A DNA stretch of 43,842 nucleotides from Treponema sp. GTDB lineage: Bacteria > Spirochaetota > Spirochaetia > Treponematales > Treponemataceae. Under the pieces are notes generated by a model, which saw nothing but the letters and a program-made list of their open reading frames with translations, did no database searches and was not told the DNA's origin. Of this stretch, positions 7,701 through 16,918 are shown piece by piece (position 1 is the first letter of the stretch; each line of letters starts with the position of its first letter). Position numbers and translations under genes: made by a program. Location of the stretch: positions 1 to 43,842 of the forward strand of contig JAKSLX010000022.1 of the NCBI GenBank assembly GCA_024400915.1, written 5' to 3'.

Positions 7701-10700
7701 TGCTTCAAAGTCTGTATGCCATGAACTCCAGATTTCACGGGCCAGTTTGTTTTCTGTTCCGATCCATTTATTGATGCCGCCCCGGAGGTTCGGTTCAAAT
7801 ACTTTCTGAATTGCAATAATCTGCTTAGCCTGGTTGTAATCAATAGAATTAAAGTTCACACGGCGCATTACACGTTTAACAAGAGTCTTACGCATTTCTT
7901 TAAGCTGGCGGGCTGCTGCCTGTTCTGCTTTCTTCTGTGCGTATTCGTTCTTCATGGCATTAAGACTTTCTGTTTTGGTAAGCATAGTCTTCATGCGTTT
8001 TGCATCGTATTCTGCACGGATTTTTTCTTCAAGTTCACTGATTTTACCTTCAGCGCGGAGACGTTCCTGCAGTTTTACTTTGGCTTCAACTTCTTCTTTG
8101 AAAGTTTCCCATTTGGCAGCAAGAGAATTGTAATTCTCACGGATTCCGGCCTGACGTTCACGTTTTGCCTTTTCTCCGATTCTTTCAGCGTTTTTGCTTC
8201 CTGCAGGAAGTGCAACTTTCTTGAAATCTGCTTCTCCCTTAAGGTTCAGGAATTCTTCGTACTGGCGGATAATATCCCGGGCCTGCAGGTTTCCAAGCAT
8301 TTCCATATCGTTCTGGAACTCTCTGCGTGCATCCCCAAGCTCTTTTTCAATCTTCTTTACCTGGCTTTCAAGCATTTCAACATAATGCTCAACATCCGGA
8401 TCATCCATCTTAACCTTATCTTCACGGAACTTTTTAAGCACTTCTTTATCTGTAATCAGGTTTTCAAGTCTGCGCTTCTGTTCCGGAGTCATGTTTTCAA
8501 CTTCGCTGTCGTATTTAATGAGATTGAAACGACGGGCGCGGTTGGCAAGTTCTGCATCCAGGCTTTCTGACTGTTCAACGCTCCATTTTTCCTGTCCCGT
8601 AACATCTGCAAAAATTGCTCTGTAATCACGTGCACGATTCTTGAATAACTTAAGAACACGGTCCCGGTGAGCTGGAGTAAGTTCATCATGATTCAGAAGG
8701 CGCTTTCTTGCGCTATTGATTGTAGGATGGCTTAATACAGAATTGATCTTGTCCTGTTCATTAAGAATGAAAGCACGTTCTTCTGCATCATAAGACTTCA
8801 GCTCTTCTTCTGTAATTCCGATAGCCTGATTTGTAAGTTTCAGGAAAGTCTCAAGATTGCCTTCTTTCTGGATGTAAGTAAGCCATTCAGCATCCACCAT
8901 AACAGGGTCACGGCGGGCTTCTTCTCTCTGTTCTTCACGTTCTGCGGCAAGCTGTGCCTCACGTTCTGCAGTAGTAGGTGATACATTGTGAGCCACTTCC
9001 CAGGTATTCAGGTACCAGTCACTTGAAGCTTCTTCCGGAACTCCATCGAGCCCCATAGTTTCGCAGAACTCTTTAAACTCAACCCAAGATTCAAAACCTG
9101 CAGCTTCATTCAGTACACCTTCGTCAATTAAGTTCTGGAAAAGAATTTTATTGGTGATACGTGCATCATCATCATTGAAAATAACAAAGTTTCTTGCGCC
9201 TTCGCCATTTCCGAAATTAGTTCCTGCGGAATATTCATTTCCTACATAACCATTCTGATATAAAAACTTTGATACTTCTTTATCACCCGATAAATAATCT
9301 CTTAATGTTCCGTAAAGCTGTGCTCCAAGCATCGGTTTTTCAAAAAGATTATCTAATTCAAGTAATAAACTGTTTTTTGCTCCGGCGGTATTATATGGGA
9401 ATTCTCCGTCAGTATCAGGCTCTGTTACTAATTTATTGAATAACGCATATTTAATTCTGAAAAGTTCTTTACTGTCTACCTGCTTGTCCCATTGTAAGTA
9501 GCCATTATCAGGGATTTCAACAGTATATAATCTGGCTTTCTCCTGGCTTTCAACATCTGCTTCTGTTACTTTTTTTGCAACTTCAAGACGGTTTTTAGCT
9601 GTAGCCAGTAAATTAGGATAATTCTGTTCAGCTTCTTTATAGGTTCTTTCTGCATGTGCAATTTCTTTTTCAATCAATTCCTGAACTGATTGATTTTTAT
9701 TATGCGCACGGAAGAAAGCAATATAGTTTGCAAGTCCTTCAACGCTGTCTAAATCTAATGCCTGATTTTTAGAAAACGGTCTGTTTCTTTCTGCATAATC
9801 TCTGGCAATTTCTTCTGACCCGGAAACATAAGTTCCATATCCAAAAGACATAGTTCCTTCACCTGAAAGGCCGTGATTCTCAACATCAAATTTTTCAAAA
9901 TCTGCGCCTGTTCCATGCCAAGCTGTCTGAAAAAGGATAGAAGGATTTGTTGTGCTGTAGTCTCCGTTATTGTTTGTTGCTGATTTAACCTGATTAGGAC
10001 TAAAAGCAATAGTAGTGTTTACTTTTCTTCCTAAACTGCCTTCATCATTTTCAATAATAATTCCATCAATACCTTTGTCTATAAAATATTGAGTCATTAC
10101 TTTTTTCATTTCTGAAGCAAGTTTATTTGTTTCAGCCTTCCATTCACCAAGTAAAGCCTGATCTTTATTACTAATTTCATTTACTTTTGCTTCCCATTCT
10201 TCCTGGGATAAACTATTACGCTGTTCATAAAGTTCTGCATATTCTGCATCTACTTTCTTATCAACTTCGTCATAACGAGTCTCATAGTCCTTGTCAATTT
10301 TTTTATATTCTTCAAGTAACTTTTTATATTCAGCAGATTCATTTGTAACTTTATCTTCAAGTGCTTTACGGTCATTAAAGTATTCAGGATTCTGTATACT
10401 TGCATAAAGTTTAAGCTGTTTATTTCCTCTTAAACCAATATTATTTCCATTCGGTTTAAGGAAAATGCCGTTTGGAGTTCCATAATCTGAAGTACCGGCT
10501 CCACCATGTTTTACATCAAATACATCAAAGTCATTTGCAGTCTGATGATATAAAGGCTTTGGTGCTCCGGATTCATCAACTATTTTTGATTCTTTAAACC
10601 ATTTTTTAAAACTTTCACTTTCTACTGGCTCTGCTTCCTGGAACAGCACTATCTGATCATTACGTGGTACATCTTCAGTTTCTTCCAGAAGCTGTGCGCG

Positions 10701-13700
10701 GCGTTCTTCCATAGTCATTCCGTTACGCGCTTCAACGTTACGGGATTCAACTTCACCTGCGATTCTTTTATAATCATCCAAAGCTTGGAAGTTATAATAA
10801 TCTTTTACAAGTTTATCCTCAATTTCTTGATAACTTCTGTCGTAGTAAGTATCAGTAATTTTTCCATTAAAGAGTGGAGCAGCTTCATAATCAAACTGTA
10901 AATTTAAGTCTTTTCTTGCTTGCTCAAGACCTTTTAAAAAACTTTTAACGTTTTCATGACTATCTTCAAACTTGAATAACTCATCATAAAAAGTCATAAA
11001 ATCATCATTTGAAGCAGCAGCGACTTTATTAAAAATACGTCTGTATTCATCAAAATCTAATTTTAATTTTTCGTCAGAATGATAAGCTTTATATGCTTCA
11101 TTCATTCGGTCAAATATTTTACTTCTATAATTCTGCGTTAAGGTTTCAATACTGGAGCCATTAGCAAAACCTTCTATCCTTTGTATAGCATGTTGTATTT
11201 CATGAATTAAAGCTACTTTTGATCCATAGTCCTTATCAATTTTAATTGCATTTATTGAAGGATAAAAAGTTGCTGCTTTACCACTGCCTAATTTTTCTAC
11301 TTTGAATTTTACATATTTAAGCATTGGATAAGCTTTATAAAGTTCATCTGCTTTTAAAACATTCTGAAGCTCTACAAACTTTTTCCACTTAAAATTTCCA
11401 TTATCATATTCAATGATACTATTTACAAAAAAGTTTTCCTCGTCAGTTAATTTATCAAAAATATTTTTTTCTTCTTCATTAAAAACATCATAATTCCAAT
11501 TATTATTTTTAAGTTTTGTCCTTAAAGATTCCAGTTCTTCGCTCTGTTCTTCTGTAAGTGTAGGAACATTATAGCCCGGATAAAATGAGTTATCCTGAAT
11601 TTCGTATTCACTATCATCAATCTCATACTTCCACTGTCCGTCTGCGCCTTTTTCCCAGCCTGTAGCCATACGGATAGTACTTGCATCTTTTCCGGCGTTT
11701 TCCATTTCTTCCGCAATTCTCTGGTTATCCATGCGGATAGTTTCTTCATTTGCTTCATCAAGAGCCTGTGCGCCTTTCTTTCCGATAATCTGAAACAGCA
11801 TATCTTTCCCAGCATCCAGCATGGAATATGGCATGCCAGAACCGTCACCGCCTGTAGTGCGGTTGTTCAGAATATCATCAATAGCAGCTTTCTTTTCTTC
11901 TTCAGTAAGGTCTGTGCGGGCCTGATAACGTTCAATGTTTTCCTGCTTTATCTGGAAGCTTTCACCGTTTGCTTTCATAACGGATTCAACTTTCTTTTCC
12001 TGCGGAATTTCCGGATCATCCAGAATAGATGCGACTGCAGCCTGTGTTACATCATCAAGCTTTGTTTCCTGTACAGCCTGTGCAGTTTCTTCTGTAATAA
12101 GTCCTGCATCGGTAAGTGTTTTAAGTTCTTCATTTGTAAAATCAGAAACAAGAGTTTTAATTTCTTCATCAGAAAGTGCATCATCACTTTCAGTAAGATT
12201 TTCTCCCGATTTCGTGATATTTTCTGTTGTTTCCGTTGTCTCCTGTGAAGCGCCATTTTCAGCCACGTTATTTGTCGGTTCTGCGTTCAGATTAGAGACA
12301 GCATCTTCAGCCATTCTAAGCACTGATTCATCACCGGAAAGAAGCTGGTCATATACTTTCTTTACGTCGTCTGAAAGTTTAATCTTGTCATTCAGCTGGT
12401 GGAAAGTTCTTGCCAGGAATTCAGCAAGCTTCTGGAACAGTTCTTTAAGCCCCGGAGTTTTTGCTTCTCCTGTGTGCAGGTAATTCTCAAAACCTTCCGC
12501 AAATTCTTCTTCCTTTGCTACAGTCCATCCATCTTCCCCGATATTGAAAGCGCGGTTCATTTCTTCTGCAAGCTTTCCGCCTTCAAGTTCTGCCATTCTA
12601 CGGCCCATGTGAGCCAGTTCATGGCTGAAAGTAGAAAAATCTGCATTTTCTGCAGCATAGATTACAGCGCGGAGTCCTTTGATTGTATCGGTCTTATTAA
12701 GCGCAATTCCGCCTCTAATCGGGCCTTTCCCCTGTGAGAGTGCAGCATCTTTTGCTTCCTGTGCATCACCAAAGATCTGGCCATTAAACTGATTATTGTA
12801 GAAATCTGTAACATTAAGCCCGAAAGTATTTCCAAGGGCTTCAAATTCTGCAACCAACGGAGCAATCATTTCATTTGTAACAGTTCTGTTGTTCAGATTT
12901 GCGCGGAGTTCCTGTGCAATCTTTACACGTGTTTCTGCATCTGCAAGCTTTCCGTTCTTGTAATAGTTCAGCCCGCCTTCAGGATTGATTCTCTCAATTT
13001 CTGCTTTAGACTGAATTGCGCTGGATCCTTTCGGATTCCATACAATACCATAGTTAGCAAAGTCTGCAGCAAAGTCATTGTACATTTCATTACGCAGATT
13101 CTGACGGGCCTTTGAAGTCTTGAACTCGTCAATAGTAACGGTTCCGGCTTCTTCATCTACTGTGTAACTGATATAACCGTATCTGTTCTGGTTTTCCTTT
13201 GTTGCATCCCCGTAAACTTTCTTTCCGGTATAAAGGCCATCTGCAGTTTCTTCTACAGTGTCGTACTGTGAATAAAGCTTTCCGTTTTCATCTCTTACTT
13301 CCGGAGTAACTTCTTCAACTTCAATTTCGTTCCCGTCTTCATCGTACTGAACATCAAAGACTTCGTTTTCTTCATCAGCGGAAATAGATTCTGCAATATC
13401 TTCAGCGGATGTTTTCAAAGCTTCGTCACGCTGGCGTCCAAAGTTCTGATAAACTTCATGAATTGCTTTTGCCTTTGTTTCTTCGTTCATTTCTGCAAAA
13501 GCTGGATTTTCAGAAACAGCCTTTGAAAAAGCTTCTTCAGAAGGAATAATTCCGGCAGCTTTCTTTACTGCATCATAATCTGCTTTAGCCGCAATTGAGT
13601 TGCTAATAAAAGTTCCTGAACCAAGCAGGATTGAACCGTAAAGTCCGCCTAAAAAGTTTTCTGTAAGGTCTACGGCTATTTCTTTTGGAGTCATTCCTGG

Positions 13701-14756
13701 AATATCAAGCCCGTCAAGTTCTTTTACAATGTGCTTTGAAACAAGAGAGATTGTTTCCTGAACTGCTTCTTCTGCACCTTCTTCAAGATTTTCAGCCCCT
13801 GCACGCATAAGAACATTAGCAACAATTCTCCATCCGCCGGAGTAGTGCATCTTTTCCGCAACGTTTTTTGTAACTTTATCAATCACATTCCGTCTAAGAA
13901 GTTCAGTAGCCTTTGTTCCTGCAGCTCTTGCACCAAGAGCGCCGGCAACGTTACCAAGTTCGTTTTCTACAATACCTTCAAGAACACCAGCAACGGTAGA
14001 AACGGCCTTTGCAGTTTCATGGCTTGCGCCCATATCAAGAAGGTCAAGATATTCCTGTCCGGCCATAACCCCCGCGGAATAAGTAAATCCAGTAACCGGT
14101 GAAATAATACTCATCCCGATTGCACCCATTGTGAATGGAAGAGACTGTGCGCCGGCTTCAACAATCTTCATACCAAGATTCTGCGGAAGATTCTTCTGAA
14201 GGAATTCATTCTGTTCCTGATATTTTCTGTAAAGTTCTGTAAGTCTTGCTACAGCTTCAGTATCTCCACGGTCATTGGCTTCTCTAAGCTGTCCACCAAT
14301 CATACCAATATCAACAGTATTCTGGCCAAGAGTAAGCATGTCCACAACAGTGTGGTAAATATCTTTCTGACTTTTCTTTTCCAGCTCTTTGCCATACAAC
14401 GCATAATTGAAGTTATCAAGATTATTGTATGCTTCATCAAGCGGAATACCGTACATTTTTGAATACTTCATGGCCGATGCAATCTTGTATGACTGGGCTT
14501 CTTTATCTTCATCAACATTGATTAAGTCATTGATTTCCGCGTATTCTTCAGGCCGTAAGCGGATTGTGTAGCGGTCAACGTTCTGATTATAGATTTCAGT
14601 ATTTTCCTGTCCTACACGGGAAATATAATCTAAAATGTTTTCATTATCTTTTCTGGCAAAGCCTTCAAGATTCATAGTAGGTTTCTGTACCTTTGTTGCA
14701 GGTACAGTTTTTTCTTCTTTCTGCTGGTTCTGTGCTGTAATTGGATCCAATTTCAT
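4770..14756 (-). CDS. Giant polyvalent internal/ejected virion protein, 3328 aa (two HExxH motifs, two ART-like domains)
   Basis: By position this is the gp16-like ejection protein, but it is much longer and built of modules. Visible in order: an N-terminal region with hydrophobic helices (about 200-225, 365-390); an HELAH zinc-peptidase-like motif at 712-716; a second motif, HEIQH, at 1185-1189, in a module ending 'GEVESRNVEAR...ETEDVPRNDQI'; an ADP-ribosyltransferase-like module starting 'KPLYHQTANDFDVFD' (H ~1404); a second ART-like module 'AWHGTGADFEKFD' (H ~1614); a long charged coiled-coil region; and a C-terminal part with a membrane segment ('GMILGYVMAGIMSGVV'). [IVM]LFQ motifs sit at the module borders (987, 1371, 1608, 1872). 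The ATG follows AAGGGGA closely. No lysozyme or RNA-polymerase motif seen. Likely injected with the DNA to counter host defences and help DNA entry. Confidence 0.85.
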   Translation of the reverse strand: MKLDPITAQNQQKEEKTVPATKVQKPTMNLEGFARKDNENILDYISRVGQENTEIYNQNVDRYTIRLRPEEYAEINDLINVDEDKEAQSYKIASAMKYSKMYGIPLDEAYNNLDNFNYALYGKELEKKSQKDIYHTVVDMLTLGQNTVDIGMIGGQLREANDRGDTEAVARLTELYRKYQEQNEFLQKNLPQNLGMKIVEAGAQSLPFTMGAIGMSIISPVTGFTYSAGVMAGQEYLDLLDMGASHETAKAVSTVAGVLEGIVENELGNVAGALGARAAGTKATELLRRNVIDKVTKNVAEKMHYSGGWRIVANVLMRAGAENLEEGAEEAVQETISLVSKHIVKELDGLDIPGMTPKEIAVDLTENFLGGLYGSILLGSGTFISNSIAAKADYDAVKKAAGIIPSEEAFSKAVSENPAFAEMNEETKAKAIHEVYQNFGRQRDEALKTSAEDIAESISADEENEVFDVQYDEDGNEIEVEEVTPEVRDENGKLYSQYDTVEETADGLYTGKKVYGDATKENQNRYGYISYTVDEEAGTVTIDEFKTSKARQNLRNEMYNDFAADFANYGIVWNPKGSSAIQSKAEIERINPEGGLNYYKNGKLADAETRVKIAQELRANLNNRTVTNEMIAPLVAEFEALGNTFGLNVTDFYNNQFNGQIFGDAQEAKDAALSQGKGPIRGGIALNKTDTIKGLRAVIYAAENADFSTFSHELAHMGRRMAELEGGKLAEEMNRAFNIGEDGWTVAKEEEFAEGFENYLHTGEAKTPGLKELFQKLAEFLARTFHQLNDKIKLSDDVKKVYDQLLSGDESVLRMAEDAVSNLNAEPTNNVAENGASQETTETTENITKSGENLTESDDALSDEEIKTLVSDFTNEELKTLTDAGLITEETAQAVQETKLDDVTQAAVASILDDPEIPQEKKVESVMKANGESFQIKQENIERYQARTDLTEEEKKAAIDDILNNRTTGGDGSGMPYSMLDAGKDMLFQIIGKKGAQALDEANEETIRMDNQRIAEEMENAGKDASTIRMATGWEKGADGQWKYEIDDSEYEIQDNSFYPGYNVPTLTEEQSEELESLRTKLKNNNWNYDVFNEEEKNIFDKLTDEENFFVNSIIEYDNGNFKWKKFVELQNVLKADELYKAYPMLKYVKFKVEKLGSGKAATFYPSINAIKIDKDYGSKVALIHEIQHAIQRIEGFANGSSIETLTQNYRSKIFDRMNEAYKAYHSDEKLKLDFDEYRRIFNKVAAASNDDFMTFYDELFKFEDSHENVKSFLKGLEQARKDLNLQFDYEAAPLFNGKITDTYYDRSYQEIEDKLVKDYYNFQALDDYKRIAGEVESRNVEARNGMTMEERRAQLLEETEDVPRNDQIVLFQEAEPVESESFKKWFKESKIVDESGAPKPLYHQTANDFDVFDVKHGGAGTSDYGTPNGIFLKPNGNNIGLRGNKQLKLYASIQNPEYFNDRKALEDKVTNESAEYKKLLEEYKKIDKDYETRYDEVDKKVDAEYAELYEQRNSLSQEEWEAKVNEISNKDQALLGEWKAETNKLASEMKKVMTQYFIDKGIDGIIIENDEGSLGRKVNTTIAFSPNQVKSATNNNGDYSTTNPSILFQTAWHGTGADFEKFDVENHGLSGEGTMSFGYGTYVSGSEEIARDYAERNRPFSKNQALDLDSVEGLANYIAFFRAHNKNQSVQELIEKEIAHAERTYKEAEQNYPNLLATAKNRLEVAKKVTEADVESQEKARLYTVEIPDNGYLQWDKQVDSKELFRIKYALFNKLVTEPDTDGEFPYNTAGAKNSLLLELDNLFEKPMLGAQLYGTLRDYLSGDKEVSKFLYQNGYVGNEYSAGTNFGNGEGARNFVIFNDDDARITNKILFQNLIDEGVLNEAAGFESWVEFKEFCETMGLDGVPEEASSDWYLNTWEVAHNVSPTTAEREAQLAAEREEQREEARRDPVMVDAEWLTYIQKEGNLETFLKLTNQAIGITEEELKSYDAEERAFILNEQDKINSVLSHPTINSARKRLLNHDELTPAHRDRVLKLFKNRARDYRAIFADVTGQEKWSVEQSESLDAELANRARRFNLIKYDSEVENMTPEQKRRLENLITDKEVLKKFREDKVKMDDPDVEHYVEMLESQVKKIEKELGDARREFQNDMEMLGNLQARDIIRQYEEFLNLKGEADFKKVALPAGSKNAERIGEKAKRERQAGIRENYNSLAAKWETFKEEVEAKVKLQERLRAEGKISELEEKIRAEYDAKRMKTMLTKTESLNAMKNEYAQKKAEQAAARQLKEMRKTLVKRVMRRVNFNSIDYNQAKQIIAIQKVFEPNLRGGINKWIGTENKLAREIWSSWHTDFEAQKNMLRRLEAKGKHELVTLLENTKTEEDFEKWTKKERSALERAMPRQDWIKELNLDAWKDERDNALQLDIKEIETTRQVTQSDGTKKTVPYTRIEMGRDVQDMLLNALGPDMAYAIENRHFEDWTTGEMEELAKKINKLFKDGRDMLQAKKEAEIREADRIRNLIRDAIRTTGIQINDDDPEDVKKKKQTKIDKILGVHHELPGTAASANEKQQSWIDRILHGYHDANVRRVARILDNYAEGTATELLYFRENDCFNRKARAIDRRNAKIDAVVDANKLDMRKLGNTVKFYGFTFTVDELLMLKAAQMNQMDYYKEQLKDNPELEYEHALKESAYQAVMYGNLITPEEREEFRRIDEEIVQKELERKEKLDAATLAGDKDLIALYSQIPADMVDSSGNIEKKGTSKLKALAESRMNGLLSQFNDTINEFMPLIEAIRADYAAEFDNINRVSIEEFNAPVWREKWYLPLVRLTAAGETHEQRLKQDLLGHSAGTGKAGTEKGFTKKRNEIGPMNQNPVELGLYKTWADSVERNEHFVAYAGYVRELNRVFFSKDAVGTMQELENRYGKAMKDYIDVYVKEVAAPKRVEPRKGLDKVFHMLRGNTAPAYLGWKFSSILKQGIESPAPFMQFINPVEYTRAALQIASNKEIRESIEAKSAFMKSRVFDPLVDLINENVEKSLNKPSYGLKKFQQKGMEGLEWIDWACVAPGWLAIYDKEYRRLQETEQARYEARLSELEEQNASRFGQFHLTEEQLRQQAHDDVTQDIEAAAVLKADDCVRLCQPSNRNVDLAPMFKNNSEAAKAVLQFQTALNVIWQNIRYDIPYAVRNKEYKQIVGMILGYVMAGIMSGVVCQGIIKDDDEPEDTAKKLGYYATTQFLDSFPIVGGKLDSLAEKAITGEGGGLMGNSIWPTFDKYYNAARALVSEDYEKALNNVTQGLALTLGLPLSGAKEAGRALGIGDGDGELELNPLALTGQRD

Positions 14757-14761
14757 TCCCC

Positions 14762-16915
14762 TTATTTATACATTGATTCAAGTTGTGCCATTCTATTTTC
14801 TACGCTCATTTCGGCCCATGCTGCAGGGTTTATTTCTTCAGGAAGTTCATCAGCCGTCATAGTAAGTGCTTTATATCGTAAGTCGTCCTGACGTTTCTGT
14901 TCCGCTTCATAATTCTCTACAGCGGCCTGTCTTTTTTCTTCAGCAAGCCGTTTTCTTTCCGTTTTTTCTTCTGCTTTAAGAGTTTTCAAAACTTCCTTTT
15001 CTTTTGCTTTCAGTGTCTTGCTGTCTGCAATTACTTCTCCGGTTTTTGCATCAATCAACTGAAGAGTGTCACGGCCTTTTTTGTCTGCAACAAAGGTATA
15101 AGTTTTCTTGTCCGGAGTAGTGTAAACACGGCGTCCTGTGAGGTCGTGTTTTTTATCAGATTCCCATTCAGGCGTAATATCTTCTGGAGCAATTCCAAGA
15201 ACCGTATTTATATAACCTCTTGCGGTTGGATCAACAACTTCATCAATTGCATCCTGTGCATAAACACTGAATGTGCGGGCCTGTCCACGTCTGTCCAGAA
15301 AAACAAGTTTTGTGTCCTGTTCTTTGTTTTTCTTACTGTTATTGCCGCCTCCAATATCGTAAAAAGCGTCAATCAAAACTGATTCAGGATTTTCGATATT
15401 TCCCTGTTTATCAACATGTTTATTAATGAACTCTGCAGATTCTGCTTTTCCCTGTTTGTTCAAAGAGTAGCCAGTCATTGTATTTTCAGAAATAATGGCT
15501 TTACATCTTTCAATACCATTATTCACTGCAACTGGGTCGGACATATCAATATCCATAAGAGTGTCATACATAAGTTCCATAGCAGTATCTTTAATCTGAT
15601 CAGCACTGAAAGAACCTTTATATGTTTTTGTGTAAGTCTTTATCCAGTCACCGTATTTTGAAAGAGTTGCCCCAATAGAAGAGTTAGTGTCATAAGCTTT
15701 TCCAAGTGCCTTAATAAAGTTTCCAACAGATTCACCAAGTCCTAACTGGATTTCATCTTCTGAAAGTCCTGCTTTTTTTGCTTCTTCTGTGTAAAAACCT
15801 TTGAAATATGAAAGTGCATTATGGCCTGTATCAACACCAATCATGGCACTGTTTTTACCATTCTGAACAGCTTCAACAAGTTGATTTATAGTCTTGTTTA
15901 TTTCAGAATTAAAATGAGATTTTGCGCTTGCCCCGGAACCTTTACGTTCCTCATCCATTCCAAACATCTGCTGAAGTTGTATTTTCTGTGATTCGCTCCA
16001 GTAATTCTTGTTTCCACTAACACGATCACGGTAAATATTGCGATAACGAGATTTAATATCTTCCTTTACAGCATCTGATGAAGTATTTCCCATTTCAGTT
16101 TTAAAATTAAGAACTGTTTCATTGAAATTCTTTTCCTGATAAGGATCAATCATTTCATGCCATTTTGCTTTTCCAGCTTTCTTTACCTTTTCATTGATTT
16201 CTTTTACAGGCATTTCTGCAAAAATGTTTTTAGGTTCGCCATTTTCGCCAGGACTGATAATTTCATATTCTTTTGTTTCATATCCATTTTTTACATAATC
16301 TTTGTCCAAATCTTCCAGGCTTCTTCCAGAAGAAATATAAGCAGGAATATTTTCTTCATAGAACTTGTATTTATCATCATAAATAGAATTAACTCCATCC
16401 TGATAACTCTGTTTATAGGCCTGTTCATAACTGATTCCGCCGTTATTAAGTTGAGACATAGTAACTACAGCATTTGCATCAATTCTTTCCTGTCCACGTA
16501 AATTAGCATTGTTAAGAGTTCTGGTACTGTTATAATTTGCGTTCATATCATCAAACGCAACTTTCTGCGCAACATTCTTAACATTCCCCTGAAATTTTAA
16601 GCCGGCTCCAGCCAATAATTGAGTAAACATTTTAGCTTCATAAGCACTTTTGGCTTTTGCGTTCAGTTCAGATTTTTTCTGCTGCAGGAAGTTTGTAGCA
16701 TCAGCTTCAAAGTTCTGATAGTCACTTCTTTCGTTAAGAGACCGCATGAAGTCATTTGCCTGCGATTCAAAGTTTGCCTGTTCAAATAACAGTGAACTCT
16801 GAACTCTTCCTTTATCTATCTGGATTCCAGTAACAGCAGCATCTTCAACAGCTCCTGCCAAAACACCTAAAGTCTCAAAAAGAGTGCCTTCTTTGCTTCT
16901 TTTCATCGTTGCCAT
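14762..16915 (-). CDS. Internal virion protein (gp15-like position), 717 aa
   Basis: A large, charged, mainly helical protein of 717 residues with no membrane segment or enzymatic motif that I can see. The C-terminal ~80 residues are a strongly charged helix (EEKTERKRLAEEKRQ type). Its size and its place between the gp14-like protein and the giant ejection protein match T7 gp15-like tube proteins that leave the capsid with the DNA. Spacing is 3 bp to the upstream gene and 5 bp to the downstream gene. The start has GGGG a few bases upstream. Direct sequence similarity to gp15 is not evident to me, so the call rests on gene order. Confidence 0.65.
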   Translation of the reverse strand: MATMKRSKEGTLFETLGVLAGAVEDAAVTGIQIDKGRVQSSLLFEQANFESQANDFMRSLNERSDYQNFEADATNFLQQKKSELNAKAKSAYEAKMFTQLLAGAGLKFQGNVKNVAQKVAFDDMNANYNSTRTLNNANLRGQERIDANAVVTMSQLNNGGISYEQAYKQSYQDGVNSIYDDKYKFYEENIPAYISSGRSLEDLDKDYVKNGYETKEYEIISPGENGEPKNIFAEMPVKEINEKVKKAGKAKWHEMIDPYQEKNFNETVLNFKTEMGNTSSDAVKEDIKSRYRNIYRDRVSGNKNYWSESQKIQLQQMFGMDEERKGSGASAKSHFNSEINKTINQLVEAVQNGKNSAMIGVDTGHNALSYFKGFYTEEAKKAGLSEDEIQLGLGESVGNFIKALGKAYDTNSSIGATLSKYGDWIKTYTKTYKGSFSADQIKDTAMELMYDTLMDIDMSDPVAVNNGIERCKAIISENTMTGYSLNKQGKAESAEFINKHVDKQGNIENPESVLIDAFYDIGGGNNSKKNKEQDTKLVFLDRRGQARTFSVYAQDAIDEVVDPTARGYINTVLGIAPEDITPEWESDKKHDLTGRRVYTTPDKKTYTFVADKKGRDTLQLIDAKTGEVIADSKTLKAKEKEVLKTLKAEEKTERKRLAEEKRQAAVENYEAEQKRQDDLRYKALTMTADELPEEINPAAWAEMSVENRMAQLESMYK

Positions 16916-16918
16916 TAT

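Noticed and set aside
4770..14756. N4-type virion RNA polymerase, suggested by the ~3300-residue size
   Set aside because: No T7-family polymerase motifs were seen; the visible domains are peptidase-like and ART-like.
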